A stretch of 64,000 bases of DNA from Rattus norvegicus (lineage: Eukaryota; Chordata; Mammalia; Rodentia; Muridae), in NCBI RefSeq assembly GCF_036323735.1, contig NC_086038.1, positions 23,716,501 to 23,780,500 on the forward strand, given 5' to 3'. The translations under genes were made by a program, and so were the position numbers. Positions 43,952 to 55,553 of this stretch are shown in pieces. The notes below the pieces were generated by a model. The model made no database searches. It was not told the DNA's origin and saw only the letters and a list, made by a program, of their open reading frames with translations. Within the stretch, counting starts at the first letter, position 1, and the number at the start of each line of letters is the position of its first letter.

Positions 43952-46439
43952 AATTATTTAGGAGCGAGACAATATACAAAGAATTATAGTATAAAGACAA
44001 TGAAAAGAACCCTTCAAGCGAATAATGACTACATTAGGCAAGATTTAAGGATTGCCAAACAAGAATGAAATATTCATTTTCAAACATGAATTTTATATTT
44101 TTACTTTGTATTATTAACAAAATGATTATGCTAAAGAAAAATGAATTATGAGTAGAAATGAGGAGGAGGAAGCAGGTAAAGAACCCATGTGTCATGATTT
44201 GGAAGACACCAAAATAGAACCTGGGGGATTGGTGTTTATGGATTTGACTGTACTACATATCATTCATTCATTTGGTTAAAATATGCTTCAAATATACCCA
44301 GGAAATATTAGCTCTTCTTTACATAATGGATTAATGTTGGAACATTGTGAATATTCTCTTATTTATAGCATGGAATTATATTCTACAGTTTCTTCTATGA
44401 TGCTTTGCTTTAACGTCTGAGGATAAATGAAAGGTGACATGGGAGTTGTCTAGACGGCCACATGTTTTATGTGCTATATTCACAGCTCAAACACTCCTCA
44501 CTGAATATGTGAAAGTGCTAGGTTAGAAAGTTTATTTTTATACTTATCAATAAATACTCATGCTATCAATAATTATCCAAACAAATGCCACAAAGCTTGA
44601 TACAATCTAAAATACACTTCTTTCTCTATTGCATGCCAATTGAAAGGACTTGTCTTTGAATGTGGAGAGTGGGTCCTGTTACTTACAATGCTGTGACGTC
44701 ATTCTAGATGCAAATCATATGTTCTCCATACTTCCTGAATTCGACATGGACAGATTCAACCAACCATGTCTCAACAATATCTCGAAATGATTAAATGTTC
44801 ATTGAAGGGAACAGACTGTCTTTCTCTTGCCATTACTACCTGACCACTATAGAATATGACTGTGGTTTTTTTTTGTGTGTGTGTGTGTATTACGTGTTAC
44901 CAATTACTTAGAGAAATAATTGATAAATCAAAATGTATTGAGGAAACATGAGGCTGTCATGGGACCAGGATGCCATTTTAGATAGCAGATACAAACTTCT
45001 GAAAGTCTCTGTATCCACAGTGTTCTTGAAATCTATCTCACACATATAAGGAAAAGGAACTCTATCTACATCAAAATCTGGCATGGTTACTGCCTGAGAT
45101 TGGAAACACTCAACACACCCCTTCGTGAATGTGGAACGCACTAAAACACTAGGTTAATAGGAATACCTACAGCAACAGCACCAACATTACTCTAAATTTG
45201 TCCATATGGCCAGAGTGTACGAGAAAATTAAATAAACAAAACATAATTCTTCCTGTCTCCTGGATGTGAATTTGGAGAGGCAGACATCTGGATCAGAAAG
45301 GCACTTAGCAGAAGACAACAGTTCGTCAAGTAAAATCCCATTTGGGCCTGGAAATGAGATCCTTCACTGAAGAGGCAGCAGCTGACATGAGAGTTTTAAC
45401 TCAGACTGTGATGGGATACAGATGAAACTGTGTGTACAGATGAGCACGAAGGGGAAATAAAGCTAAGTCTTCCATTAGTTAAGCTCTCCAGAGTGAGACT
45501 CCCGGCTACTGGGAGCAAGATTTCAGAATGACATACACCGTTTCCAAAGCACTCCGTGTGCAAACACTACACTAACAAAACCTATGATGGTTGGGAACAT
45601 TTTCAAAGAAAAAGGCAAGAGAGTATGACTTTCGCCTAAAGGTTCTCAAGCAGGGGATTTTACGGTCTGTGAACATTTTCTTTTGTTAGGTTATAGAATA
45701 TATAGTGTGTCTGCAAATCATTCTGTTTTACAAAGCATGTAAAACACACTCATACAAAGGGAAAAACAAAAAGGAAAGAAAAACACCTTACTAGCCACCA
45801 ACACCCCGGCTATATAACATCATTCAGTTAGCAGTCTCTTGGGATGTATTGTCACACATTAGCGCTAAATACTCTATTGTTATCTACTGGATACAAATCC
45901 TACCCAATACACCATGTAATATATAGCCCAGCATTACATCAGCTATGTCAACAATGTAACAGGTAAGAAATTTTTCCTCACATGGATTCTTTGTGCAAAG
46001 ATCTTTGACCCTGGATCCAGCTGACCTCAGGACCTCTCCAGATCATACAGACTGATCTCTAATGGTGAGCTTATCTGGTTCTTAATGCTGTTATCAGTTT
46101 CAACCATTCTCAACATACTGACAAGCAACAGAACTACAATGAGGAATTCTAAATTCCATCATACAAAATCAGACTGAGAAGAGGGCCACTCAATCCATTC
46201 GGAAATTCTATTTTTTTGTCATCAAGGAAAATGGCTTCCTAATTTGTGTCTAAACTTCAAGATGTTGGTTCAATTAAATCTAGTGCTCCTTTTAATTTTA
46301 ATAAACAATAATTCTAGTGAGTTCAAAGGGAGAATTAATGGCTGCTATCAAAACATAAAAATTATCTTCATACACGTGTTCAGTAAGGGCATACACTTTT
46401 CCATTGATTCAATTCTATTTATAATTTACATGTATAAAT
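43952..46439. other. Intron, nothing recognised
   Basis: 2.5 kb with a short TG run at 44874-44888. Otherwise I recognise no repeat or exon. Confidence 0.45.
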
Positions 46440-46627
46440 ATTTTGCATGCATGTATATGTCCACCTTATGTGTGCTCGTATAGCCAGAAGAATCCTCAGA
46501 TTCCATATAACCTAAGTAACATAAAGTTGTGAGCTGCCATGTGGGTGCTGGGTATAGCCTTGGATCCTCTGGAAAAGAAGCCAGTGATCTTAACTACTGA
46601 GCTTAACTACTGATCTAGCTCCCAGAG
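46440..46627 (-). mobile_element. Antisense B3 SINE with a short internal duplication
   Basis: AAAGTTGTGAGCTGCCATGTGGGTGCTGGG and CTTGGATCCTCTGGAAAAGAAGCCAGTGATC are the complement of B3. The antisense A-box word CTTAACTACTGA occurs twice in a row (about 46590-46617), where the family has it once. Confidence 0.8.
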
Positions 46628-48164
46628 TTTATTTTACAAAAAGCTGGTAAATATAAATAAATAAGAAAAATAGTTTTATTCTATGTCTACTTATTCCATC
46701 TTTCTCTATAAAATTATGCATCAACCCTAAATAATATTAATTTATTTTCTCTCCAAGTTACTTTCATTATATTTTCTCTAACTACAGCTAATATTTTGTT
46801 ATGTTTCTATCATTGACATTACAGGTGAGTTTACAAGGTAATATTTTATACAAAATTCTTGACATTCTTGCTAGATATGTGTGCGTGTGACTTTTTATAC
46901 AAACAGTTTCCAAATCTGGACTAATATGCATGCTTATGTTTCTAATGCCTGGATATTATTCTAGTATGAGATAACTGTGTCTATTAAACCATTATATGTT
47001 ATCAATGGCCTTTGTGGGTTTTTCAGTTTTGGACATATATATGAGTACATGAATATATCTAGTTCTCTATGCATATGTATCTTTAAATACAGAGTAGTCT
47101 TCCTTGTGTATGTTTCCGTCATTTTTTTCAATATATGTCAAAAAATTTTAATGATAAGGTGGTATACTTTGAAAAAGATTTTGTGTGGTTACTAATGCAG
47201 TATTAATAAATCTATAAGCTATATTGTTCACTTTTCTAAAATATCTTACCAACAAGGACCATTATATCTACTTTTCAAATATGATAATAAGATGATATTT
47301 AATTGGTTATTATTCTTATAACTGTGTAACTTCTGATGAGGTTCAACAACTCTCTACCTGATTATAATTTTGTATGCCTTCTCTGGCCAGAGGAAACATT
47401 GCTTATGTAAGCAGGATGTCAATTGTGGTCTCACTAAAAAGCCAATTTTGAAATTATCAGGTGTATCTACAGAGAAATTGGTTGTGAGTGAGTCCTGGAA
47501 AAATAATTAAAGCAGACCTACAGCTAAAATTTAAATTTGAGGAAGAAAATGACCATTTAGTAATGGATAAAACTGATAAGTTTAGAAGGTTATAAAGTTA
47601 CTACTCAAATCTATTCATAGAAGATGATTTCTAGACTAGTTTGTAAACCTTAATCTAATGGTACAACAGAATTATTAACCATCAATTATTTATTTTACCA
47701 TCTCTAATGTGTTATATGAGTGTTTTCAATATCAGTAAAAATAGCTAGAACATTTTCTAAGGACTAAGCAATGAAAATCTTAAGTTGCCCTATAACTCTT
47801 GTCTCTCTGTTTTATATCCAATATTCATCCTTTCGAAAATCTGAGCAACTCACACATCATGATAAATGCACAGCTAACAATTTCCGACACTCTATTCCTA
47901 ACATCTAAGTCAGAAGCCTATCGTTTCCCAGCTTACTGAGAGCAATGGCTTCCCAGCCTCCCATTTCTTCCTACTTCTTCCTATATCACACCACATTATT
48001 TTCAGCACAGTGTTCAGAGTGACATGTGCAAACTATTACAGATCATATCATTCCTGGCTCAAGGCTCTCCAGTCACTCCACCATCTATTTCCAACAAAAG
48101 CCTGTGCTTTACAGTATCTATTTATCTGATGAGGACAGTGTTGTTTCTGAGTTTCAGACTTCCT
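46628..48164. other. AT-rich intron, nothing recognised
   Basis: 1.5 kb, very AT-rich. Confidence 0.45.
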
Positions 48165-48482
48165 AGGCATATTAGCTGTCAACTTGACAGGATCTATGAG
48201 CATCTATGAGACAAAGCATGGGACATGAGTGTGAAGGATTTTCTTCACAGATTAGGTTGAGGTGGATAGGTCCACTCTAAATATAGACTGCACTACTCAA
48301 TTTGATGGTCCATGGACTGAGGAAGAAGTTGAAAGCAAGCCTAAGATTGGTATTTATCAATCTTTTCTGATTATAGATACAATGTGAGAAGCACCATCAC
48401 GGTGGACTGCTTATTCTCAGACTGTGCAAACAAATACAAGTCATTGCTCATGTACTTGATTTTAGTGGTAAAAAATAACTAA
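48165..48482 (+). mobile_element. MaLR-like LTR (left LTR of a probable provirus remnant)
   Basis: TATTAGCTGTCAACTTGACAGGATC, GATTAGGTTGAGGTGGATAGGTC, CTGATTATAGATACAATGTGAGAAGC and a terminal AAAAATAACTAACAC are characteristic words of a common rodent MaLR-like LTR. The same order recurs at 50035-50368 and 50389-50757. Confidence 0.65.
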
Positions 48483-50034
48483 CACAGAAAACTGTTTCTG
48501 AAGAGCCGAGCTGTAACTTGAGTGTGAGGTTGTTGGGTCTTGCTTTGCGAAGGAATGAGAAAGAGCACAGAACGTCAGGTTAGAAACTCCCAAGATCTTT
48601 AGCATGCTCTCAGCACTCTTCAATGGGCCATTATAGTGGAAATTTGGAAGATCAGAATGCAAGAGAAAGATAGACAGTAAGGGAATGAAACATGAGTTTT
48701 CAGGTAAGGGCATTAGGTAGAGGTCGGCTGAGCTCAGTTTAGCAAAGAATCTACTGCACTGATCTTGTGTCATAGACCTTAGTGAGTCTGAACTTGAGAG
48801 TAATGGATTAATTATTACATTTGGTGGGGAAATTTTGAGACAGATGGCATTCATGCTGTTATACAACTAATACATGAAGAAGAAAGATAAGAAAATTGTT
48901 CAGTTTGATGATGGGGAAGAGTGTGATTAATATGAAAGTCACAGAGAAAGTGAGTTTATTATATGTATAATTCCTAAAGACATTAGGGCCACCAAAGAGA
49001 AAGTAAGTGCTCTGGACAGGGAGAACAGAAAAGGTAATCTGAGGGATATCACCCTTTCATCCACTGTTCTATTTTATGAAGATGCAAATTCATTTGAAAT
49101 GGCAAAGTCTAAACTGAATGCATAGCTAATAGCATTTATAGCTCAAACCAGCAGCTTAGAATGTTTGCCTAGGGTCAGCACACCAAGGTTAATGCATTAT
49201 GATCCAAGGCACCTATATTCCTCCCCCAATTGGGAGCATTACTTAACAATGTTGTCCATATGCTATTGACTTTAGAGAATTGGTGGTGGTGGTGGTGGTG
49301 GTGGTGGTGGTGGTGGTGGTGGTGTTGGTGGTGGCAGTGGTGCTGCTACTGTTGTGGCTGCTGCTGTTCCTAGAGCAGTTTGTGTTGTATTTCTCTTTCA
49401 AGAAGCTCTGAGGATAGGTGATGTATAGCAGGGTCAGACTCCCTGCAGAGATTCCCTGAGAAACTACTGAATGAAGTTGCTTAAGGTAAAACCTAAGTTT
49501 CAATGGAGACACTCATATGCTGCAGGTACCATGCTACGGAATGTTCTCCATGAGAGGCTGTGGGCATAGAGTGAAAGTGGCCCAAGAGAGAGGATATAAG
49601 TTTTCAGGTGGCAGAGCTGAAAACAGTGAGACTCCCAAACCCTTGGGAGCTATGATGATTCCACCATGAGACTCAGAAACTAGGCAAGGAGCTGTTCATT
49701 TTGCTATTTGACTTCTTGACTTGTGGTCTTCTTTTGGCTGAATCTTTCTCTGCTAGGCACTATTTTTTCATTTCTCTCTTGTCGAATGGATATATTTATT
49801 CTCCAGTATTTTATATTGTATGTGTCTTTGATTTTTATGTTTGTATTTTGTTTTAATGTTATAAGGGTTCATGGTCAACATGTATCCCAATTCTCAAAAG
49901 ACACTGAACTTACCTGTTTGAATTGTTTTTAAATTGTCAGACTATGTAGAGTCTCACTGAATGGACTTTATATTTTGATACGCCTATGAGTCTGTACAGA
50001 TAATGGGTATTCAATAGCTTGTCTTGATTATCAA
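48483..50034 (+). mobile_element. Probable MaLR internal region, non-coding
   Basis: The 1.55 kb between two LTRs of the same family. The right end (about 49720-50000) resembles the 3' internal part of MaLR elements: GGCTGAATCTTTCTCTGCTAG, a T-rich segment, then AATTCTCAAAAGACACTGAAC and GATACGCC just before the LTR. MaLR internals have no functional coding region, and the 134-codon minus-strand frame here is not meaningful. The (TGG)n array lies inside. Confidence 0.5.
49281..49343. repeat. (TGG)n trinucleotide array
   Basis: About 14 perfect TGG units, then TTGG and GCAGTGG variants. Rich in GG pairs, so capable of a two-tetrad quadruplex on the plus strand. Confidence 0.97.
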
Positions 50035-50368
50035 ATTATTAGGACTTAAAAAACCATGGAACGACCCTCTAAGCATCTGTGTGATGTAGTACCTAGATTA
50101 GGTCAATTGAGGTAGAAAAATGTCTACCCTAATTGTAGTATCCTTCGTTGCCTCTTAAATAAAATGAATACCATAATGTGGGCACAAGCATTAATTTATT
50201 TCTACCTTCTGATTGTAGATACAAACAGAACTGATGTCCAAAGCTCATGTTGCATGATTCTGTGGTTGAATATAGCATCAAAATATGAGCCTAACTGAAA
50301 CCTCTTTCCTAATTTGCCATTTTTCTGGTATTTAATCATGGCCATGAGGAAAGTAAGCAATCCAAGAT
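50035..50368 (+). mobile_element. MaLR-like LTR (right LTR of a probable provirus remnant)
   Basis: GTACCTAGATTAGGTCAATTGAGGTAG, TTCTGATTGTAGATACAAACAG and TCTGGTATTTAATCATGGCCATGAGGAAAGTAAG follow the same order as the left LTR, with separate decay. Confidence 0.6.
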
Positions 50369-50388
50369 GGAAGATTATAATCTTAAAG

Positions 50389-50757
50389 TGATATATCTAG
50401 GTATCAATTTGAGAAGGAGTAAATAAGCAATGATTTATATTAGGAACCAACATCATAGAATGCATGATTCAGAGGCAGACACCTAAATATATTTCTGAGT
50501 TTTGAGACACAGTTAAGTTGGGAGATGTACCCTAAATGTGCCAAAACTATTCCTTCGGAGATGGTCATAGATTGAATAGAAATGAAGGAACCAAGCAAAA
50601 ACCAGCATTTGTGGCTCTCTCATGACTCAGATGCAAGGTTATAGGGATGTCAGGATGATCTATACCCACTCATACTTTAAATCAATTTATTCCTTCTTCT
50701 CTTAAGTATGCACTTCTCATGTATTTGGTCCTAGCAGTAAGAGAAGTGACTAATATA
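50389..50757 (+). mobile_element. MaLR-like LTR, additional tandem copy
   Basis: Starts near TGATATATCTAGGTATCAATTTGAG. It has GTTAAGTTGGGAGATGTACCCTAAATGTGCC, ATAGATTGAATAGAAATGAAGG and a terminal GTATTTGGTCCTAGCAGTAAGAGAAGTGACTAATA. It lies only about 20 bp beyond the previous LTR in the same orientation. Confidence 0.6.
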
Positions 50758-51415
50758 CTCTATAACTCCTGATATCACTAAAACTCATCCCCAAGTGTAT
50801 ATGGTACCTTTAGCTCCAGTACTATATAAATGGATGATATCTTAATAGTTGGATTGGAAAGAAAGCTTACTTACCTCAGTTTTGTTTCTGACTCTATCTA
50901 GAGTCATTTACTCTTTCTCAGTTTCCCTGACTCATTTCCTCTTAGAACAAAAACCTGCTACCTAATTGATATAGTCCTTGGTACTGACTGGTAGTGCCAT
51001 GGCAATCCTGGAATGATGGTCTGAGACAATGATCTCTCACCAGACCAGGATATCCTAAATCTACCAGTATAAAAAGCCACGATCCTTCTTGTTGCTCTTT
51101 CCCACGTGATGTCAAGACTACTGTTAGCAGGTTAAGAGCAGACTCTTCAGTCATTTGACCTCTGCCCTGCCAGGAATTAAGGGTCTTTAATTTTGTGAGA
51201 AGTAATGTACATAAACAGAATTTATAAATGCCTATATGTTGTAAGTGTAATGATAGATAAGTTTAGGCTTATGCCACAGAACTTATAATTATCAAAACCA
51301 CTATTGTCCTGGACATTCTACCTTGTCTTAAACTAAAATACTATTGGATAATTAGAATTTTACTAAGAAAAGAGGATTGAGGAAAATATAGTAGGTGATT
51401 TTTCCAATTTTAAAG
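50758..51415. other. Intron, nothing recognised
   Basis: No family recognised. Confidence 0.45.
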
Positions 51416-51618
51416 GTATATTTTTATTTGTGTATTGTGTATGGGTGTATCCAACATATATGCTGGTGCTCAAAGAGGCCAGAATAGGATATCAGACACC
51501 CTGACACTGAAAAAAATAGACAGTTCTGAACTATTTAATATGGATGTTGGACAATGAGTCCAGGTCCTTTTCAAGAGCATCAAGTGCTATTAATTGGTAA
51601 ATATCTCTCTTCCCCCTT
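51416..51618 (-). mobile_element. Antisense B3 SINE, diverged
   Basis: GCTGGTGCTCAAAGAGGCCAGAATAGGATATCAGA and GAGTCCAGGTCCTTTTCAAGAGCATCAAGTGCTATTAATTGGT are the complement of B3, with a decayed middle. Confidence 0.75.
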
Positions 51619-53229
51619 GTGCTTTTAAAAATTAGTAATTGTATTGTTATTAATCATTTCTAAAATGAACGGACTAAGGACAAAGCATTGAAATAATTAT
51701 CACCCATTAATTTTCATGTAGAACTTCCTGGTAATCAATGCAGGATAAAATTCATTCATTTTAATAAAGATTCATTATTTAAAGTGAGAGCATATTAAAA
51801 TACTTAATAATAATCTCTCCTAGACTGAAATTTCAGGAAACATTTATTTAAAGAACCTAGTATGAGAAGTTATAGATTGAAAGAACATAATGTTTTAAAG
51901 TATTCAGTCTAAAATTGTAAGTACTGACTCGTAAAAATGAAAAAGGGAAGGCATTTGATTGCAAATCAATTAAGAAATTTACATGAAACAAAAAAAGAAG
52001 CTGAGTGTGCTATTTTACCATAGATAGAGAACCTAGAGATGGCAATTCCCAAAGAAACAGACAAGCAAATGTAAACTGGAGTCCTTCCGAAGAAACTATG
52101 GCTGATCACTTACACCTCGCTGCTACAGCATATTGCTTTTGGAAAATGGAATGACATAGGTTGAGACATGAAGTTATTGTACTTCAACAACCCTTTACTA
52201 TTAATGTTCATATGTGGCCTAATGTTTTCCTGTGGAGGGAGGTATCACCAAGTTAGAAGAATCTAGTTTCTGCCAACTATAAAGCTAAGAAAGCTATGAG
52301 GTAGAAAATCCATAGGAAATATTACTGCCTAACTGCCTGATGTTTCCACCAGTGTAACTGGTGAATGTATTGAGTTGTGGCTTTCCTTTTGTTCTGTGAA
52401 GATATGAAAGACCATGGAACCTCCTCATCAGTAGAACATTTTATTCAATGTATACTACATCTGTGTTCCCAGGTATGATTACTAATACTTGGCTAATAAT
52501 AAACATTTGTCAGTAGATTCCCAGTAACTTTTCTTTCTACCCCCAGGGAAGTATATAGTTCAGTGCTTTCATGGCATCCTCTGTTACATTTGTATCCTTA
52601 AAGTAGTGTGAAAACTTTGTGGGAAAAAGTTGAGCTCACCTTCCAAATTTCAAGAACTGAAAAAGCAAGAAAGTAGAAGGCACACCATGAACACATAGGA
52701 AAGAACATATTCAGCCTCAAGGAAAACACTATTCTATAGAATTCTCCAAGATCATGAGATGATATGGACAGAGAATTTGGAACCTAATTATAAGGTACAG
52801 GATGAAGACAGAATTTGACAGAACTGAACATCTCCTCGTGATAAAAGGTTCAATTAAGCATGAAGAAATATACTTCCACACAATAAAAGCCACGTCTTAA
52901 AAGCTGCAGTTGCCACATGAGCGACCAAAGCCAAACACTTTTTCTCTAGCACTAACAAGTGGATGAGCAGTCTTACCACTTCAATTTAATATGGGACTGG
53001 AATTCTAGACAGAGCAATCAGAGAAGAGAAAGAAAGAAAGGACATTGAAATAGAATAAAGAGGTAAATTTGTCACAGTGTGTTAACAATATGACATACAA
53101 GAAAGAAAATCTAAATACTCCTTAAATCCTGCTAAGATTGACAGATTAGTTTATTAAACTTACAGAATACAAAGTCAAAATGGGAAATGAATACTGTATC
53201 TTATAACAACCTACGCAGAAAGAAACTGG
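51619..53229. other. AT-rich intron, nothing recognised
   Basis: 1.6 kb without a recognisable repeat. Confidence 0.45.
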
Positions 53230-53440
53230 GGGAGAGGTGCTAGAGAAACACCTTAGTGGCTCACAGCACCGGCTGCGCTTCTAGACAACCCAAGTTTGAT
53301 TCTCAGCATCTTCATGGTGACTATCAAATCCACCCCCATAGAATTAGACTCCCTCTGTGGCCTCTATAGCTCAGCATTAATGTGGTATTCAGAAATACAT
53401 GTGAGCAAGACACTCATATACATCAAATAAATCCTCAAAA
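53230..53440 (+). mobile_element. B3 SINE, diverged
   Basis: AGGTGCTAGAGAAACACCTTAGTGGCTCACAGCACCGGCTGC head, CCCAAGTTTGATTCTCAGCATC at the B box, GACTCCCTCTGTGGCCTCTAT body, AATAAATCC tail. Confidence 0.7.
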
Positions 53441-53507
53441 GTTTATATGGAATTGGCAATGGATTCCAGCCAACCAAAGGCATTTTGAGCCAAAAGAACA
53501 AGGCAAT

Positions 53508-53640
53508 GAATACCTATTGTCCCAGGACTTGCATGGCAGGGATATGTGGCTCTCTGTGAGTTTCAGCATGCTCTACATAGTTCTAGGCTAGTCAGGCAGT
53601 GTTCATGAAAAATAAAAATGAAAATAAATCATATAAAAAC
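53508..53640 (+). mobile_element. Old B1 SINE
   Basis: CCTATTGTCCCAGGACTTGCATGGCAGGG, GTGGCTCTCTGTGAGTTTCAGCATGCTCTACATAGTTCTAGGCTAGTCAGG. All B1 landmarks are in order but heavily mutated. It follows the B3 by about 70 bp. Confidence 0.7.
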
Positions 53641-53934
53641 AAAATAAAAAATGTATACAGTATACTGTCTAACCTCAAACTCAAGCACAACCCTATCACA
53701 GGTAAAAGCAGCATGTTTCAAACATAGCAGGGGACACACTGGCCAGTGAGTGAAAGATTACAACTGAGAAAAAACAAAATAGCTCATGTTTATTGAGGCC
53801 AATTTTTGGTATAAATGCCTATCATACAAGTGAAGGAAAAACAGGTATTTTTTTGGTAATAATCCTATTGTGAAAACTAGTATACATAAATAACAGAATG
53901 TCCTTTTTATAAATAAAAATATTTCCATTTTATA

Positions 53935-54023
53935 AATATATATATATATATTATGTGTGTGTGTCTGTGTGTGTGTTTGTGTGTGTGTGTGTGTGCATGT
54001 GTGTGTGTGTGTGTGTATGTGTG
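53935..54023. repeat. (TA)n-(TG)n microsatellite
   Basis: (AT) at 53936-53950, then (TG)n with TCTG, TTTG and CATG interruptions. Confidence 0.95.
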
Positions 54024-55124
54024 ACCTAGTATAAAAGGCATAATCCCTGACATTGGTTCATACAAAGGGTTATTGAACATGAATACCAAAGCTCAGCCAA
54101 CAAAGATAAAAACAAAAACAACTGAAGCAAATTAAAGGGTTCCTCATGGCAAGGAGAAAATAAGCAATAATTCATAGTTTGGGAGAAAATATTTGCCAAC
54201 AACACGAATGAATAATCTTAGGAACGAAAAGATTAATAGAAAAATGAGTGAAGGGTTAGATATGTCCCAGGAGAAGATAAACAAGCAACCAAGAGTTACA
54301 TGAAAATTTTATACCAAGACATACAAAAAAGAGTAATGATTATTGGCCCTCAGTGATAGTCTGAAGAGATGAGCTATCATCTTACCACTGCTCAAATGAC
54401 TCTTATCGAAGAGGTTATAGGCTGAATTGTGGGTAGACACAATTGAGATGAAAATTAATGAAGCATATAAAAGAAAATAATATGGAGTTTCCTCAGAAAA
54501 TTAAGACTAGTATTAATATATCACACATCAGTCTTGCTTCTGGATATTTATATAAAATAATTAAAATCCATTTACCCAGAGGCCATCTATATTCCCATGT
54601 TCACTGATGCATTATCCATTAAGTCTGAGGTAAGGAATCAGGTGTACGGTATGACATAAGTGCCTAAGGAAAATGCGACATGTGTACTTACACAATGAAA
54701 TGCTATTTAAAAGAAGGAAATTCTGTCACCTGCAACAAAATTGACCATAGGCAAAATAAGCCAGTACAGAAATGCCCAATAATCTTGATTTAATAAGAAA
54801 TCTAAACCTGGAGCTCTCCCAGAAACTCATGATAGAACCATAGAGGTATGGAGGATTGTTGGTTGGGGACAGGGGAGATGTTGCAAATTGATGTGTCTTA
54901 CGCAGCTAGGAATGAAAAGGCACCGGAAGGGCTTTGAAAGGAGGCATAATTACTGTTACCAAAGCTCCCTGGCATCAGTAGTCATTCAGCAATTTAGAGT
55001 GGTGTTCTAGGAATTTAGAATAAGATTTATCTAGCTCATGTAAACCATTAGGAAAGAAGGATCTGCTTCCACTGGCAGCTCAAGATGCTGGAAACTGACA
55101 CCTCAGGAGGACGTTTTCCTTACC
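54024..55124. other. Intron, nothing recognised
   Basis: 54440-54900 has a vaguely old-L1-like purine-rich texture but no word I can match. Confidence 0.4.
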
Positions 55125-55495
55125 ACCTGTATTCATGACTTTTCCTGTTGCAGTGGCCAAAAGCCTGATAAGAAACCACTTAAAATGGGGATGTATGCTT
55201 TGTTTTACAGGTAAGCTGATCACGATTGCAATGGTGCTCAAAGCATGCATGGCAGGAATCTGTTACTTTCTGTCGTCAGTCAGGAGACAAAGAGCAGAGA
55301 GGAAGTGAAACTACTAAATAATCCCACAGCCTGTCCCAGTTACTCAATTCCTCCAGGAAAGCTCCTCATTCTAAAGGTATTCCAGAACCTTCCAAAACAG
55401 CACGACCTGCTAGCAGTGCCAAGAGTTCAAGCACATGAATCTACGGGGAACATTTCACTTTCAAACCAGTACAACAGACTTCATAGGTTCAAAGA
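55125..55495 (-). mobile_element. MaLR-like LTR, antisense
   Basis: TTTTCCTGTTGCAGTGGCCAAAAGCCTG, GAAACCACTTAAAATGGGG and CAGTCAGGAGACAAAGAGCAGAGAGGAAG are the complement of the rodent MaLR-like LTR end. CTTCCAAAACAGCACGACC and an ACATTTCACTTTCAAACC terminus follow. Confidence 0.5.
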
Positions 55496-55501
55496 TGTGT
55501 G

Positions 55502-55506
<5 letters not shown>

Positions 55507-55551
<45 letters not shown>
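55507..55551. repeat. (TG)n microsatellite
   Basis: About 45 bp of pure TG. Confidence 0.98.

Positions 55552-55553
<2 letters not shown>

Noticed and set aside
48462..48866. 134-codon minus-strand frame
   Set aside because: It overlaps an LTR end and a probable MaLR internal region, on the strand opposite to that element. No domain seen.
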